Shown one piece after another: positions 1-7,962 of a stretch of 12,198 nt of DNA. The stretch lies in assembly GCA_964521665.1 (NCBI GenBank), contig CAZFSG010000040.1:1-12198 (forward strand), written 5' to 3'. The notes under the pieces are model-generated. The model did no database searches, was not told the DNA's origin, and saw nothing but the letters and a program-made list of their open reading frames with translations. How positions within the stretch are numbered: position 1 is the first letter of the stretch; each line of letters starts with the position of its first letter. Both the position numbers and the translations under genes were made by a program. This DNA comes from JANXDG01 sp964521665 (GTDB taxonomy: Bacteria > Elusimicrobiota > Endomicrobiia > DTEH01).

Positions 1-21
1 TTTTTTTAGTTATTTTGGAGT

Positions 22-65
22 GCAATAACCGTGTTATTGCTAAAAAATGCAACAACACGGTTGTT
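22..65. repeat. Two small hairpins at the left edge
   Basis: Two inverted repeats lie close together. The first has 8-bp arms GCAATAAC/GTTATTGC around a 3-nt loop at 22-40. The second has arms AACAAC/GTTGTT around ACG at 51-65. Neither is followed by a T-run on the + strand (the first is followed by TAAAAAA), so they do not look like intrinsic terminators. The phrase CAACACGG in the second also occurs inside the downstream repeat copy near 12114-12121, so this may be the end of another decayed copy of that element. Function is unknown. Confidence 0.45.
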
Positions 66-98
66 TCACTTTAAAGGATAAGTTTAATTTTTGGTAGT

Positions 99-116
99 CG
101 CAGGTTTAAACCTGCG
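99..116. repeat. REP-like palindrome, CGCAGG variant
   Basis: CGCAGGTTTAAACCTGCG is a perfect 18-nt palindrome, preceded by GGTAGT. It shares the CGCA...TGCG frame with the palindromes at 228-245, 12008-12025 and 12063-12080, but its inner bases differ and still pair. The bases GTTAACGAAA follow at 124-133 and recur at 342-351. It is a dispersed intergenic element. The sequence does not show whether it acts as a protein site, an RNA hairpin or a mobile REP unit. Confidence 0.65.
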
Positions 117-159
117 TAATTTTGTTAACGAAAAAACACAACCTAAAGATTAATGTATT

Positions 160-177
160 CGCTAATTTTAATTAGCG
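160..177. repeat. Palindrome, CGCTAATT variant
   Basis: An 18-nt inverted repeat with 8-bp arms CGCTAATT/AATTAGCG and a central TT. It has the same size and geometry as the CGCAGACT palindromes nearby but different arms. It sits between the CGCAGG palindrome and the ~141-bp repeat, in the same intergenic region. Just upstream, the segment around 139-152 (ACAACCTAAAGATT) looks like a decayed form of the intact hairpin at 12008-12025. Confidence 0.5.
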
Positions 178-204
178 CTAGTGTAATGCGTTGATATAAA
201 ATCA

Positions 205-345
205 GCGGATACAGTATTATTTGTACTCGCAGACTTTAGTCTGCGATTTATTATTTTATGCACACTGAAGTTTGCAGCTACCATGGGCTGTGGTCTGTCA
301 TTTCTACAAATTGCAGGGATATTCATAAACATCATAAAATAGTTA
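205..345. repeat. ~141-bp dispersed direct repeat, copy A
   Basis: This copy matches copy B at 12040-12181 in the same orientation and at nearly the same length. The left 41 nt agree at 37 positions and include the identical palindrome CGCAGACTTTAGTCTGCG (here 228-245). The right end (ATAAACAT, then ATAAAATAGTTA) is also nearly identical, while the middle is diverged. Copy A ends about 35 nt before the argH start, so it may supply the promoter or leader of the argH-lysA-dapF operon. No transposase gene is present, so if it is mobile it must be mobilised from elsewhere. Confidence 0.7.
311..340 (+). promoter_or_regulatory. Possible promoter for argH-lysA-dapF
   Basis: TTGCAG at 311-316 and TAAAAT at 335-340 are separated by 18 nt, which fits a weak sigma-70-type promoter. 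The start of transcription would fall about 30 nt before argH. Both elements lie in repeat copy A. Copy B keeps the -10-like TATAAAAT but has no clear -35. In DNA this AT-rich such matches arise by chance, so this is tentative. Confidence 0.28.
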
Positions 346-379
346 ACGAAATGGAAAAAAACTTAAGAGGTAAGAAAAA

Positions 380-1738
380 ATGAATAAAAAGTTATTAAAA
401 GATTTTTTATCGTCAATAAGTTATGATAAAGTTTTAAAATCGTATGAGATAGAAACTTGTATTGTATGGACAAATATGCTTGCAGAATGTGGTATTGTGA
501 ACAAAAAAGATGCTAAAAAAGTCGTATCCGCACTTAAAAAAATAAGAAATAAAAATTTAGTTTATAATGAAGATATACATTTTTCTGTTGAAACAACTTT
601 AGAAAAATTTTTAGGTAAAGAAAAAAATTTAGCTGGTATTATTCGTACAGCAAGAAGTAGAAACGATTTAGTTGTCTCTGACGAAAGGATGTATATAAAA
701 GATGAAATAAAAAATATAACCAAGCTTATAAAAAATCTTATATTAAAAATTATTGATTTGGCAGAAAAAAATATTAATGTTCCAATGGTAGGATATACTC
801 ATCTTCAGCCAGCACAACCTGTGCTTTTTAGTCATTACATATTATGTTTTGTTTGGTGGTTATTAAGAGATAGTGAACGACTGAAAGATTGTTATAAACG
901 AGTTGATGTTTCTGTATTAGGTTCAGCAGCGTTTTCTGGGACATCGTTTGAAATTGACCGTGTCAAAGTAGCAAAGAATTTAGGCTTTAGCAGCATTTCT
1001 TATAATTCAGTAGATGCTGTCTCGGACAGAGATTTTATAATTGAGTTTATAGGATGTTTATCAATTTTAGCAATGCATCTGTCAAGGATAGCTGAAGAAT
1101 TAATTATATATTTAACACCAGCATTTGGATATATAAAATTACAAAAAGAACTTACTTCAACATCTTCTATAATGCCGCAAAAAGAAAATCCTGATTATTT
1201 AGAACTTATTCGTGGGAAAACTGCAAGAGTTTATTCTGATTTATTCGGTATTCTTACTTTAATGAAAGCATTGCCATTAACTTATAACAGAGATATGCAG
1301 GAAGATAAAATTTATTTGTTTGATAGTGTGAAAGTTGTTAAAGAATGTTTAGAGGTGTTGACAGTTATCTTTTCAAACATAATTATAAATAAAGAAAGGT
1401 TAGAAGAACATATTGAAAAGTTTGATTTTATTTTTTCAACTGAACTTGCAAATTTTATAGTAAAAAATTTTTATGTCAATTATAAACAAGCATATAATAA
1501 ATTAAAAGACATTTTAAAATATTGTAAGGAAAACAAAAAAAATCTGAAAAGTCTTAGTTACGAAGAATATAAAAAATTTTTGGGTAAAAATTTTAGTCAA
1601 AAAGATTATCAAAAACTTTTAGAAATTTTTGATGTTAAAAAATTAATAAATTTATATAATTCATTAGGTGGAACTTCTTTAAAACAAGTTAAATTACAAA
1701 TTAGAAAGATAAAAAACATATGCAACAAAAACTTGTAA
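380..1738 (+). CDS. argH: Argininosuccinate lyase
   Basis: Cytoplasmic enzyme that splits argininosuccinate into arginine and fumarate, the last step of arginine synthesis. It belongs to the fumarase/aspartase superfamily. Visible family blocks: EDIH (64-67), ARSRND (91-96), YTHLQPAQP (139-147, with the catalytic-region His141), GSAAFSGTSFEIDR (181-194), NSVDAVSDRDF (209-219) and the mobile signature loop SSIMPQKENPD (262-272) with Ser262/263, Lys268 and Asn270. At 452 residues it is near normal length. It lacks the usual N-terminal WGGRF segment, and no upstream in-frame start restores it because the preceding ATG at 350 is in another frame. Unusual residues are Leu after RSRND, where Gln is common, and Glu269 in QKEN, where Lys is common. 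AGAGG at 366-370 is a good ribosome site. The gene starts a run with lysA and dapF and overlaps lysA by 19 nt. No argG is nearby. Confidence 0.93.
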   Translation: MNKKLLKDFLSSISYDKVLKSYEIETCIVWTNMLAECGIVNKKDAKKVVSALKKIRNKNLVYNEDIHFSVETTLEKFLGKEKNLAGIIRTARSRNDLVVSDERMYIKDEIKNITKLIKNLILKIIDLAEKNINVPMVGYTHLQPAQPVLFSHYILCFVWWLLRDSERLKDCYKRVDVSVLGSAAFSGTSFEIDRVKVAKNLGFSSISYNSVDAVSDRDFIIEFIGCLSILAMHLSRIAEELIIYLTPAFGYIKLQKELTSTSSIMPQKENPDYLELIRGKTARVYSDLFGILTLMKALPLTYNRDMQEDKIYLFDSVKVVKECLEVLTVIFSNIIINKERLEEHIEKFDFIFSTELANFIVKNFYVNYKQAYNKLKDILKYCKENKKNLKSLSYEEYKKFLGKNFSQKDYQKLLEIFDVKKLINLYNSLGGTSLKQVKLQIRKIKNICNKNL

Positions 1739-2976
1739 CACCAAAATTAAAATATAAAAATAATACATTATATTTTGAAGAAGTAGAAGTTAAAAAACTT
1801 GCAGAAATCTTTGGCACACCATTATATGTATATTCAAAAAATCAAATTATAGAAAATTTTAATAATTACAAACATGCTTTGAAAGATAGGAATCATATTA
1901 TATGTTATGCGGTGAAAGCAAACACAAATTTTAGTATTATTAAAACTATAAAAAATCTTGGTGGTGGAGCAGATGTTACATCTTATGGTGAACTATGGCG
2001 TGTGTTGTCAGCAGGTGTTGAACCTAAAAAAATAGTTTTTGCAGGTGTAGGGAAAACTGAAGAAGAAATAAGGTTTGCAATAAAAAATAAAATTTTGATG
2101 TTTAATATTGAATCAAAGGACGAAGCAGATTTAATAAATAAAATTGCAAAAGAAAAAGTTGATGTTGCAATAAGAGTTAATCCCGAAATAAAAACATATA
2201 CAATAGGACATATTTCAACTGGTGAAGAAGGAGTAAAGTTTGGTATACCAATATCAGATGTTATTGATTTTGCAAAGTATATAAAATACAATTGTAAAAA
2301 TCTTAATTTAGTTGGGTTACATTTTCATATTGGTTCACAAATTTGTATTGTGAAACCTTTTATTGAAGCAGCAAAAAAAGTTATAAAAATTTTTGAAAGT
2401 TTGAAAAATATGGGTTATAATTTGAAATATATCAATGTAGGTGGTGGTCTGGGAATAAGATATAATAATGAACATCCACCTACACCACAGGAACTTTTTG
2501 CAAAATTAAAAAAAATTATACCAAAAGAAATAACTATAATTTGTGAACCAGGACGCTCTATTGTAGGTAATGCTGGGATACTTTTATGTAAAGTTTTGTA
2601 TCATAAAAAAGTAAGAAACAAAAATTTTTTAATAATTAATGCAAGTATGACTGATTTAATTCGCCCAACTTTTTATGGTGCATATCATAATATCATTCCA
2701 ACTGATTTTTCTAATCAGAAAACGTTAATCACTACTGATATTGTAGGACCTGTTTGTGAAACATCAGATTTTTTAGCAAAGAACAGAACTATTTTTGATG
2801 TAGAAAACGGTGGTTTGTTAGTTATTGAAACAACTGGTGCGTATGGATTTGTAATGAGCTCAAACTATAATTCAAGGTTACGACCAGCAGAAGTTATGGT
2901 CGATAAAGATAAATACTATTTAGTTCGACAAAGAGAAACTGTTAATGATTTGGTAAGAAAGGAAACAAAAAGATGA
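1720..2976 (+). CDS. lysA: Diaminopimelate decarboxylase
   Basis: PLP enzyme of fold type III that decarboxylates meso-diaminopimelate to L-lysine in the cytoplasm. The PLP-binding lysine is Lys66 in YAVKAN. Other family blocks are GLHFHIGSQ, GGGLGIRY (phosphate-binding glycines), EPGRSIVGNAG, the active-site cysteine block CETSDFLAKNR and the C-terminal GAYGFVMSSNYNSRLRP. At 418 residues it is full length. The start lies inside the end of argH (19-nt overlap) and has only a weak ribosome site. No other ATG, GTG or TTG in this frame lies close by, and the family alignment needs these first residues, so ATG 1720 is kept. Translation is probably coupled to argH. It shares ATGA with the next gene, dapF, which makes the enzyme's substrate. 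Confidence 0.95.
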   Translation: MQQKLVTPKLKYKNNTLYFEEVEVKKLAEIFGTPLYVYSKNQIIENFNNYKHALKDRNHIICYAVKANTNFSIIKTIKNLGGGADVTSYGELWRVLSAGVEPKKIVFAGVGKTEEEIRFAIKNKILMFNIESKDEADLINKIAKEKVDVAIRVNPEIKTYTIGHISTGEEGVKFGIPISDVIDFAKYIKYNCKNLNLVGLHFHIGSQICIVKPFIEAAKKVIKIFESLKNMGYNLKYINVGGGLGIRYNNEHPPTPQELFAKLKKIIPKEITIICEPGRSIVGNAGILLCKVLYHKKVRNKNFLIINASMTDLIRPTFYGAYHNIIPTDFSNQKTLITTDIVGPVCETSDFLAKNRTIFDVENGGLLVIETTGAYGFVMSSNYNSRLRPAEVMVDKDKYYLVRQRETVNDLVRKETKR

Positions 2977-3815
2977 AAAAAATAAAGTTTGCAAAATTTG
3001 TAGCTTCAGGAAATGATTTTGTTATAATAAACAACTTTGATAAAAAAATACATCCTAAAAAATATCCTGAATTAGCAAAAAAGTTGTGCCAACAAAAATT
3101 TGCTGTTGGCGCTGATGGTCTTTTAATAATTGAACCACCAACAAAAGATAATTGTGAGTTCAAAATGGTATATTACAACTCAGATGGTTCTTTTGCATCA
3201 ATGTGTGGTAACGGGGCAAGATGTATTGCATATTATGCATATGAACTTGAGTTATGTGAAGAATTTGTAAATTTTGAAACAGCTGTAGGTGTTGTTTTTT
3301 GTGAGATTAAAAAAAACAATATAGTAAAACTTAAACTTCAAGATCCGTCACAGTGGAAGTTTGATATAACTATAAAACTTGAAGACGGTAAAGAAATAAA
3401 TGCTGATTTTATAAACACTGGTGTTCCACATACAGTAATTTTTGTAGAAGATATAGAAAAAATTGATGTTGATAAACTTGGTAGACAAATTAGATATCAT
3501 AAAATTTTTTCTCCTGAAGGAACAAATGTAGATTTTGTTAAAGTTAAAGACAAACATACATTAATAGTTAGAACATACGAACGTGGTGTTGAAGCAGAGA
3601 CACTTTCTTGTGGTACAGGTGTTACTGCATCAGCTGTTATTGCATCATTAAAAAATTTTGTTGAACCACCTGTTAAATGTGTTACAAAAAGTGGTGAAAT
3701 ACTAAAAATTGGATTCAAAAAAAATTTACCACAAGATTTACTTTCACCTGTTAGTAATGTATATTTAGAAGGTAAAGTATATCATGTTTTTGATGGCGAG
3801 TTTTTGTTGTGTTAA
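2973..3815 (+). CDS. dapF: Diaminopimelate epimerase
   Basis: PLP-independent epimerase that converts LL- to meso-diaminopimelate, the precursor of both peptidoglycan cross-links and lysine. The two half-domains each carry their catalytic cysteine block: NSDGSFASMCGNGARC (Cys78) and ETLSCGTG (Cys213). The N-terminal FAKFVASGNDFVII and the GADGLL block are also standard. At 280 residues it has the usual length. The start overlaps the lysA stop as ATGA, which implies coupled translation. The pairing fits the pathway, since DapF makes the meso form that LysA consumes. It is the last gene of this operon; a 79-nt spacer with a promoter-like pair follows. Confidence 0.96.
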   Translation: MKKIKFAKFVASGNDFVIINNFDKKIHPKKYPELAKKLCQQKFAVGADGLLIIEPPTKDNCEFKMVYYNSDGSFASMCGNGARCIAYYAYELELCEEFVNFETAVGVVFCEIKKNNIVKLKLQDPSQWKFDITIKLEDGKEINADFINTGVPHTVIFVEDIEKIDVDKLGRQIRYHKIFSPEGTNVDFVKVKDKHTLIVRTYERGVEAETLSCGTGVTASAVIASLKNFVEPPVKCVTKSGEILKIGFKKNLPQDLLSPVSNVYLEGKVYHVFDGEFLLC

Positions 3816-3816
3816 T

Positions 3817-3846
3817 TTAACACTTTCTTTTTGTTAATTCTATGAT
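3817..3846 (+). promoter_or_regulatory. Probable promoter before ribH
   Basis: TTAACA at 3817-3822 and TATGAT at 3841-3846 each match the sigma-70 consensus at 5 of 6 positions, with an 18-nt spacer. They sit in the only sizeable gap between argH and ligA. Transcription would begin near 3853 and leave a leader of about 40 nt. No hairpin terminator for dapF is visible in the same gap, so read-through from the upstream operon is likely as well. Confidence 0.45.
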
Positions 3847-3894
3847 ATAGTAGCAGATAAATTTTAAAATTAAAAGGAGGTTGAAAAATTTTTT

Positions 3895-4356
3895 ATGAAA
3901 GGTAAAATATATGAAGGAAAACTCATTGGTAAAAATAAAAAAGTATGTATTGTTGTTTCAAGGTTCAACGATTTTATAACAAAACATCTTTTAGATGCAG
4001 CAATACAAACTTTGCTTCAACATGAAGTAGAAGAAGAAAATATAGATGTTGTATGGGTGCCAGGTAGTTTTGAAATACCATTTGTATGTAAAAAAGTTAT
4101 TTCTGCAAAAAGATATGACGGTATAATAGCATTAGGTGCAATAATAAAAGGTGATACGTCTCATAACGAATATATTGCAACAGAAGTAACCAAAGGTATT
4201 GCGCAGCTTATGTTAGAAACAGATACTCCAATTGCATATGGAATTATAACAACAGAAAATATAGAACAAGCGATTGAACGTGCTGGTACAAAACTTGGGA
4301 ATAAAGGTGCACAAGCAGCACTTACTTTACTTGAAATGATGAATTTGAAAATCTAA
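3895..4356 (+). CDS. ribH: 6,7-dimethyl-8-ribityllumazine synthase
   Basis: Condenses 5-amino-6-ribitylamino-uracil with 3,4-dihydroxy-2-butanone-4-phosphate to lumazine, the penultimate step of riboflavin synthesis. The family forms pentamers or 60-mer capsids. Visible blocks: SRFND (22-26) for substrate binding, WVPGSFEIP (54-62), GAIIKGDTSHNEYIA with catalytic His90, and AGTKLGNKGAQAA near the end. At 153 residues it has the usual length. The ribosome site AGGAGG (3875-3880) is perfect but sits 14 nt from the ATG, longer than usual. No in-frame alternative start lies in between. No other rib genes are present. The next gene, nusB, is a common neighbour of ribH in many bacteria. Confidence 0.96.
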   Translation: MKGKIYEGKLIGKNKKVCIVVSRFNDFITKHLLDAAIQTLLQHEVEEENIDVVWVPGSFEIPFVCKKVISAKRYDGIIALGAIIKGDTSHNEYIATEVTKGIAQLMLETDTPIAYGIITTENIEQAIERAGTKLGNKGAQAALTLLEMMNLKI

Positions 4357-4373
4357 CAAAAGTTTTTTGAAAG

Positions 4374-4865
4374 ATGCATAGCAGTAATAAAAAATCTAAA
4401 GGGTTAAGACGACAATCACGAATCTTAGCTTTAAATATGTTATATCTTATAGACATATGTAAAATACCTGTTGATGAAGCAATAAAAATTATTTTAGACC
4501 AGAAAAACAAATCTTATCCTGAGCCGGTAAAAAAATTTTCTTCTTTTCTTATTATAGCGACGGTACAAAATTTAAATTTTATTGACGAAGAAATAAAAAA
4601 ATATCTTAAAAACTGGACATTAGAAAGATTATGCGCTGTTGATAGAAATATATTAAGATTAGCAACATGCGAATTTTTATGTTGTCCTCAAACACCTCCT
4701 GCTGTGGTAATAAATGAAGCAATAGAAATAGCAAAGGAATATTCAACCTCTGATTCAGGAAAGTTTGTTAATGGTGTATTAGATAAAGTTAAACACCTTC
4801 GGGAAAATAAAGAGTTAATATCTAAATTTCTGAAATTTTCTAAAGATGATATCAAGGAGGTGTAA
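4374..4865 (+). CDS. nusB: Transcription antitermination factor NusB
   Basis: RNA-binding all-helical protein that pairs with NusE (ribosomal protein S10) on boxA RNA for rRNA antitermination. The N-terminus has the basic RRQSRILALNMLY segment. The C-terminal half has the family core: VDRNILRLATCEFL, PPAVVINEAIEIAKEY, then SGKFVNGVLDKV. At 163 residues it is slightly longer than average, with a short extra tail after the core. It lies 17 nt after ribH with only a weak ribosome site (GAAAG) and ends 5 nt before ligA. The ligA ribosome site is embedded in its 3' end. Confidence 0.92.
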   Translation: MHSSNKKSKGLRRQSRILALNMLYLIDICKIPVDEAIKIILDQKNKSYPEPVKKFSSFLIIATVQNLNFIDEEIKKYLKNWTLERLCAVDRNILRLATCEFLCCPQTPPAVVINEAIEIAKEYSTSDSGKFVNGVLDKVKHLRENKELISKFLKFSKDDIKEV

Positions 4866-4870
4866 AGATT

Positions 4871-6922
4871 ATGAAAGATGTAGAAAATGATAAACAAAAA
4901 GCTTTAAAAAGAATAAAAGAATTAAGAGAACTAATTAGACATCATGATTACCTATACTATGTATTGAACCAACCTGAGATATCTGATTATGAATATGATA
5001 AATTGTATAAAGAACTAAAAGAATTAGAAGAAAAATATCCTGAATTTATCACACCAGATTCGCCAACACAACGTGTCTCAGGCGAAGTTGTTAAAGAATT
5101 CAAACCTGTTAAACATACATTTCCGATGTTGTCATTGGATAATACATATTCAGAACAAGAAATTTATGATTGGGCTGAAAGAATCTCAAAATATGTCCCA
5201 CTTAAAAACCTTGAGTTTATAGTTGAACCAAAACTTGATGGGTTAAGTTGTACAATACATTATGTTGATGGTAAACTACATACAGCAGCAACACGTGGTG
5301 ATGGCGAAATTGGTGAAGATGTAACATTAAATGTGAAAACAATAAGAAGTGTACCATTATGCTTAGAGTCAAAAGAAGTAAAACCACCAAAATTTTTTGA
5401 AGTACGTGGTGAAGTTGTTATGTTGAAAAAAGATTTTGAAAAGTTGAACAAAGAATTACAAGCAAAAGGAGAACAAACTTTTGCAAACCCAAGAAACGCA
5501 GCAAGCGGTTCTCTAAGACAAAAGGATCCAAAAATTACTGCTCAACGTCCATTAAGATTTTATGTTCATTCATATGGTAAAATTGAAGGCGGACCAAAAG
5601 TAGAAAAAGATGAGGAGTTTTTAGAATTATGTAAAAAATTTTCTTTGCCTATAATACAACATTATAAAGTATGTAAGACAATAGATGAAGTTGTAAAATA
5701 TTGTCTTGAATGGCAACAAAAAAGAGATTCTTTGGAATATGATATTGACGGTATGGTAATAAAAGTAAATCAATTAAGATACAGAGACGAAATTGGGTCA
5801 ACATTGAAATCGCCAAGATGGGCTATTGCTTATAAATTTCCAGCAAGACAAGCAACTACAAAATTGAAAAATGTTGTTATGCAAGTAGGTAGAACTGGAA
5901 TTATTACACCAGTAGCTGAACTTGAACCTGTTGAATGTGGTGGCGTTATAATTTCTCGTGCTACATTACACAATTTTGACGAAATTAAACGTTTAGGAGT
6001 AAAAATTGGTGATACAGTTTTAGTAGAACGTGCTGGTGAAGTAATACCAAAGATTGTAAAAGTTATTGAATCAAAAAGGACCGGTGAAGAAAAAGAGATT
6101 GAGATACCAAAGAAATGTCCTGTTTGTGAAAGTAATGTTGTAAAAGAAGAAGGTGAAGTAGCATATAGATGTCCAAACTCTTCTTGTCCTGCACAGGTAA
6201 TAAACAGTATTGTACATTTTGCAAAAAGAGATGCAATGGATATTGAAGGGTTAGGAGAATCTGTTGCTGAACTTTTAGTAGAAAGAAGACTTGTTAAAAA
6301 ACTTTCTGATATATATTTTTTAACAAAGCAACAACTTCTAACTTTACCTTTATTTAAAGAAAAGAAAGCAACAAATCTACTTACTGCGATTGAGAATTCA
6401 AAAAAACGTCCATTAAGCAGATTTTTATATGCGTTAGGAATTAGACATGTTGGCGAAAAAGCAGCGTATGTTTTAGCACAAAGGTTTAAAACAATAGAAA
6501 GGTTAATGAAAGCATCTATTGCAGAATTACAATCAATTCCTGAAGTTGGGCCGGTAATGGCGAGGTCTATAAAAGAGTTTTTTGAAAATAAGTTTACAAA
6601 AGAAATTATTGAAGATTTTAAAAAAGCTGGTGTAAACATGTCAGAACCAATAGGTGAAGTAGAAACAAAGTTTAAACAAATTTTTGCAAATATGACAGTT
6701 GTGTTTACTGGCGAACTTAGTTCAATGACAAGATCAAAAGCTGAAGAGTTAGTAAGACAACTTGGTGGAAATCCATCAAGTTCTGTATCAAGATCAACAT
6801 CTTTAGTTGTAGTAGGTAGCAACCCAGGATCAAAATATCAAAAAGCTAAAGAATATGGTATAAAAATAATAAATGAAGAAGAATTTTTGAAGATGTTAAA
6901 AGAAGCTGGTGTTAGTATATGA
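4871..6922 (+). CDS. ligA: NAD-dependent DNA ligase LigA
   Basis: Seals nicks in replication and repair using NAD+. Domains in order: Ia NAD-binding helices (about 1-70, with YYVLNQPEISDYEYD), adenylation domain with nucleophile Lys121 in the KLDG motif, motif EVRGEV (177-182), DIDGMVIKVN (291-300), the lysine motif WAIAYKFPA (317-325), OB fold, a zinc finger with Cys416, Cys419, Cys434 and Cys439, helix-hairpin-helix repeats (about 455-590), and a C-terminal BRCT domain (about 608-680). At 683 residues it is complete. A near-perfect ribosome site, AAGGAGGTG at 4854-4862, sits 8 nt before the start. It ends in an ATGA overlap with the following Fe-S gene. That partner has no obvious role in DNA repair. 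Confidence 0.97.
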   Translation: MKDVENDKQKALKRIKELRELIRHHDYLYYVLNQPEISDYEYDKLYKELKELEEKYPEFITPDSPTQRVSGEVVKEFKPVKHTFPMLSLDNTYSEQEIYDWAERISKYVPLKNLEFIVEPKLDGLSCTIHYVDGKLHTAATRGDGEIGEDVTLNVKTIRSVPLCLESKEVKPPKFFEVRGEVVMLKKDFEKLNKELQAKGEQTFANPRNAASGSLRQKDPKITAQRPLRFYVHSYGKIEGGPKVEKDEEFLELCKKFSLPIIQHYKVCKTIDEVVKYCLEWQQKRDSLEYDIDGMVIKVNQLRYRDEIGSTLKSPRWAIAYKFPARQATTKLKNVVMQVGRTGIITPVAELEPVECGGVIISRATLHNFDEIKRLGVKIGDTVLVERAGEVIPKIVKVIESKRTGEEKEIEIPKKCPVCESNVVKEEGEVAYRCPNSSCPAQVINSIVHFAKRDAMDIEGLGESVAELLVERRLVKKLSDIYFLTKQQLLTLPLFKEKKATNLLTAIENSKKRPLSRFLYALGIRHVGEKAAYVLAQRFKTIERLMKASIAELQSIPEVGPVMARSIKEFFENKFTKEIIEDFKKAGVNMSEPIGEVETKFKQIFANMTVVFTGELSSMTRSKAEELVRQLGGNPSSSVSRSTSLVVVGSNPGSKYQKAKEYGIKIINEEEFLKMLKEAGVSI

Positions 6923-7962
6923 CAAATATTGTATATTTTGTAAAAAGTTGTTCAACAAGTTCTTTTGAAAAACTTTTAAAAAAAATTGATTTTAATTTTG
7001 TTTCACAGAATGATTTTGTCGCAATAAAAACACATTTTGGTGAAGAAAACAATGTGACTTTTATTTCGCCAGAAATTTATTTACCATTAATAAAACTGCT
7101 GAAGAAAAAAAATTGTTTGGCGTTTTTTACTGATACTAATACAATTTATAGAGGAAAAAGAGCAAATGCAGTTGAACATTTACTTTTAGCAAACAAGCAT
7201 AAGTTTAACATAGATTTTTTAAATGTTCCAATTATTATTGCAGACGGATTAAAAGGGAACGATTATGTTGAAGTTGACATAAACTTGAACTATTTTAAAA
7301 AGGCAAAAATTGCATCAAGTATTTATTATTCGAATGTGTTAATATGTTTAAGCCATTTCAAAGGACATATGTTGTTTGGTTTTGCAGGAACAATAAAAAA
7401 TTTAGGTATGGGTTGTGCTGCACGTCCTGGAAAATATACTCTACATAATGTGCTGAAACCTAAACTTCAAGTAGACAAATGCACTGCTTGTGGTAAATGT
7501 ATAAAATTTTGTCCAACAGAAGCGTTAAAGATAGAAAATAAAAAAATTGTTCTTGATACAGAAAAATGTACTGGTTGTGGAGAATGTATACATGTTTGTG
7601 AAAACACAGTTTTTTCAATACCATGGGATTTGTCATATAAAGAAGTACAAAAAAGAACTGTAGAATATGCTTTTGCTGCACTAAAAAATAAAAAAGGTTA
7701 TTTTTTTGTAAATTTTTTAGATAATATAACAAAAGATTGTGATTGTATAAACAAAAAACAAGATGTCTTAGCAAAAGATATTGGTATTGTTGCTGGTTAT
7801 GATCCAGTAGCAGTAGATTTTTGTTCATTAAATATTGTGAACAATTTTTTCAAAAAAGATATATTTAAAGAATTATGGCCTAATATTGATTATACACCAC
7901 AAATTGAATACGCAGTAGAAATAGGATTAGGGAACAAAGAATATCAATTTGTTGAAGTATGA
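6919..7962 (+). CDS. DUF362 protein with two 4Fe-4S ferredoxin motifs
   Basis: Residues 1-180 match my knowledge of the DUF362 family, including the AIKTHFGE-type block near 35-42 and a SHFKGH...FAGTIKNLGMG region at 145-165. Residues 188-227 hold two ferredoxin motifs: Cys188/191/194/198 (CTACGKCIKFCP) and Cys217/220/223/227 (CTGCGECIHVCE). Each would bind a [4Fe-4S] cluster. A further DUF362-type segment (about 280-340, with AGYDPVAVDF) follows. At 347 residues it is typical for this architecture. There is no signal peptide, so it is probably a cytoplasmic electron carrier or maturation factor. The exact reaction is not known for most of the family. It overlaps both ligA and the next gene by ATGA, so it is translationally coupled on both sides. 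Confidence 0.88.
   Translation: MTNIVYFVKSCSTSSFEKLLKKIDFNFVSQNDFVAIKTHFGEENNVTFISPEIYLPLIKLLKKKNCLAFFTDTNTIYRGKRANAVEHLLLANKHKFNIDFLNVPIIIADGLKGNDYVEVDINLNYFKKAKIASSIYYSNVLICLSHFKGHMLFGFAGTIKNLGMGCAARPGKYTLHNVLKPKLQVDKCTACGKCIKFCPTEALKIENKKIVLDTEKCTGCGECIHVCENTVFSIPWDLSYKEVQKRTVEYAFAALKNKKGYFFVNFLDNITKDCDCINKKQDVLAKDIGIVAGYDPVAVDFCSLNIVNNFFKKDIFKELWPNIDYTPQIEYAVEIGLGNKEYQFVEV

Noticed and set aside
22..40. Hairpin GCAATAAC/GTTATTGC as an intrinsic terminator.
   Set aside because: It is followed by TAAAAAA on the + strand and has no T-run in the minus direction either.
99..245. Repeated palindromes as a CRISPR array.
   Set aside because: The units differ in sequence, spacing is irregular, there are only a few, and no cas genes are present.
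258..383. A 41-codon + strand ORF whose stop overlaps the argH start as ATGA, which would resemble a leader peptide.
   Set aside because: It lies inside repeat copy A. Copy B has no ATG at the matching place, there is no ribosome site, and the composition is not protein-like.
5830..6822. A 330-codon open frame on the minus strand.
   Set aside because: It is antisense to ligA, whose + strand frame is fully conserved. Its translation shows no family features, and long shadow frames are common opposite AT-rich genes.
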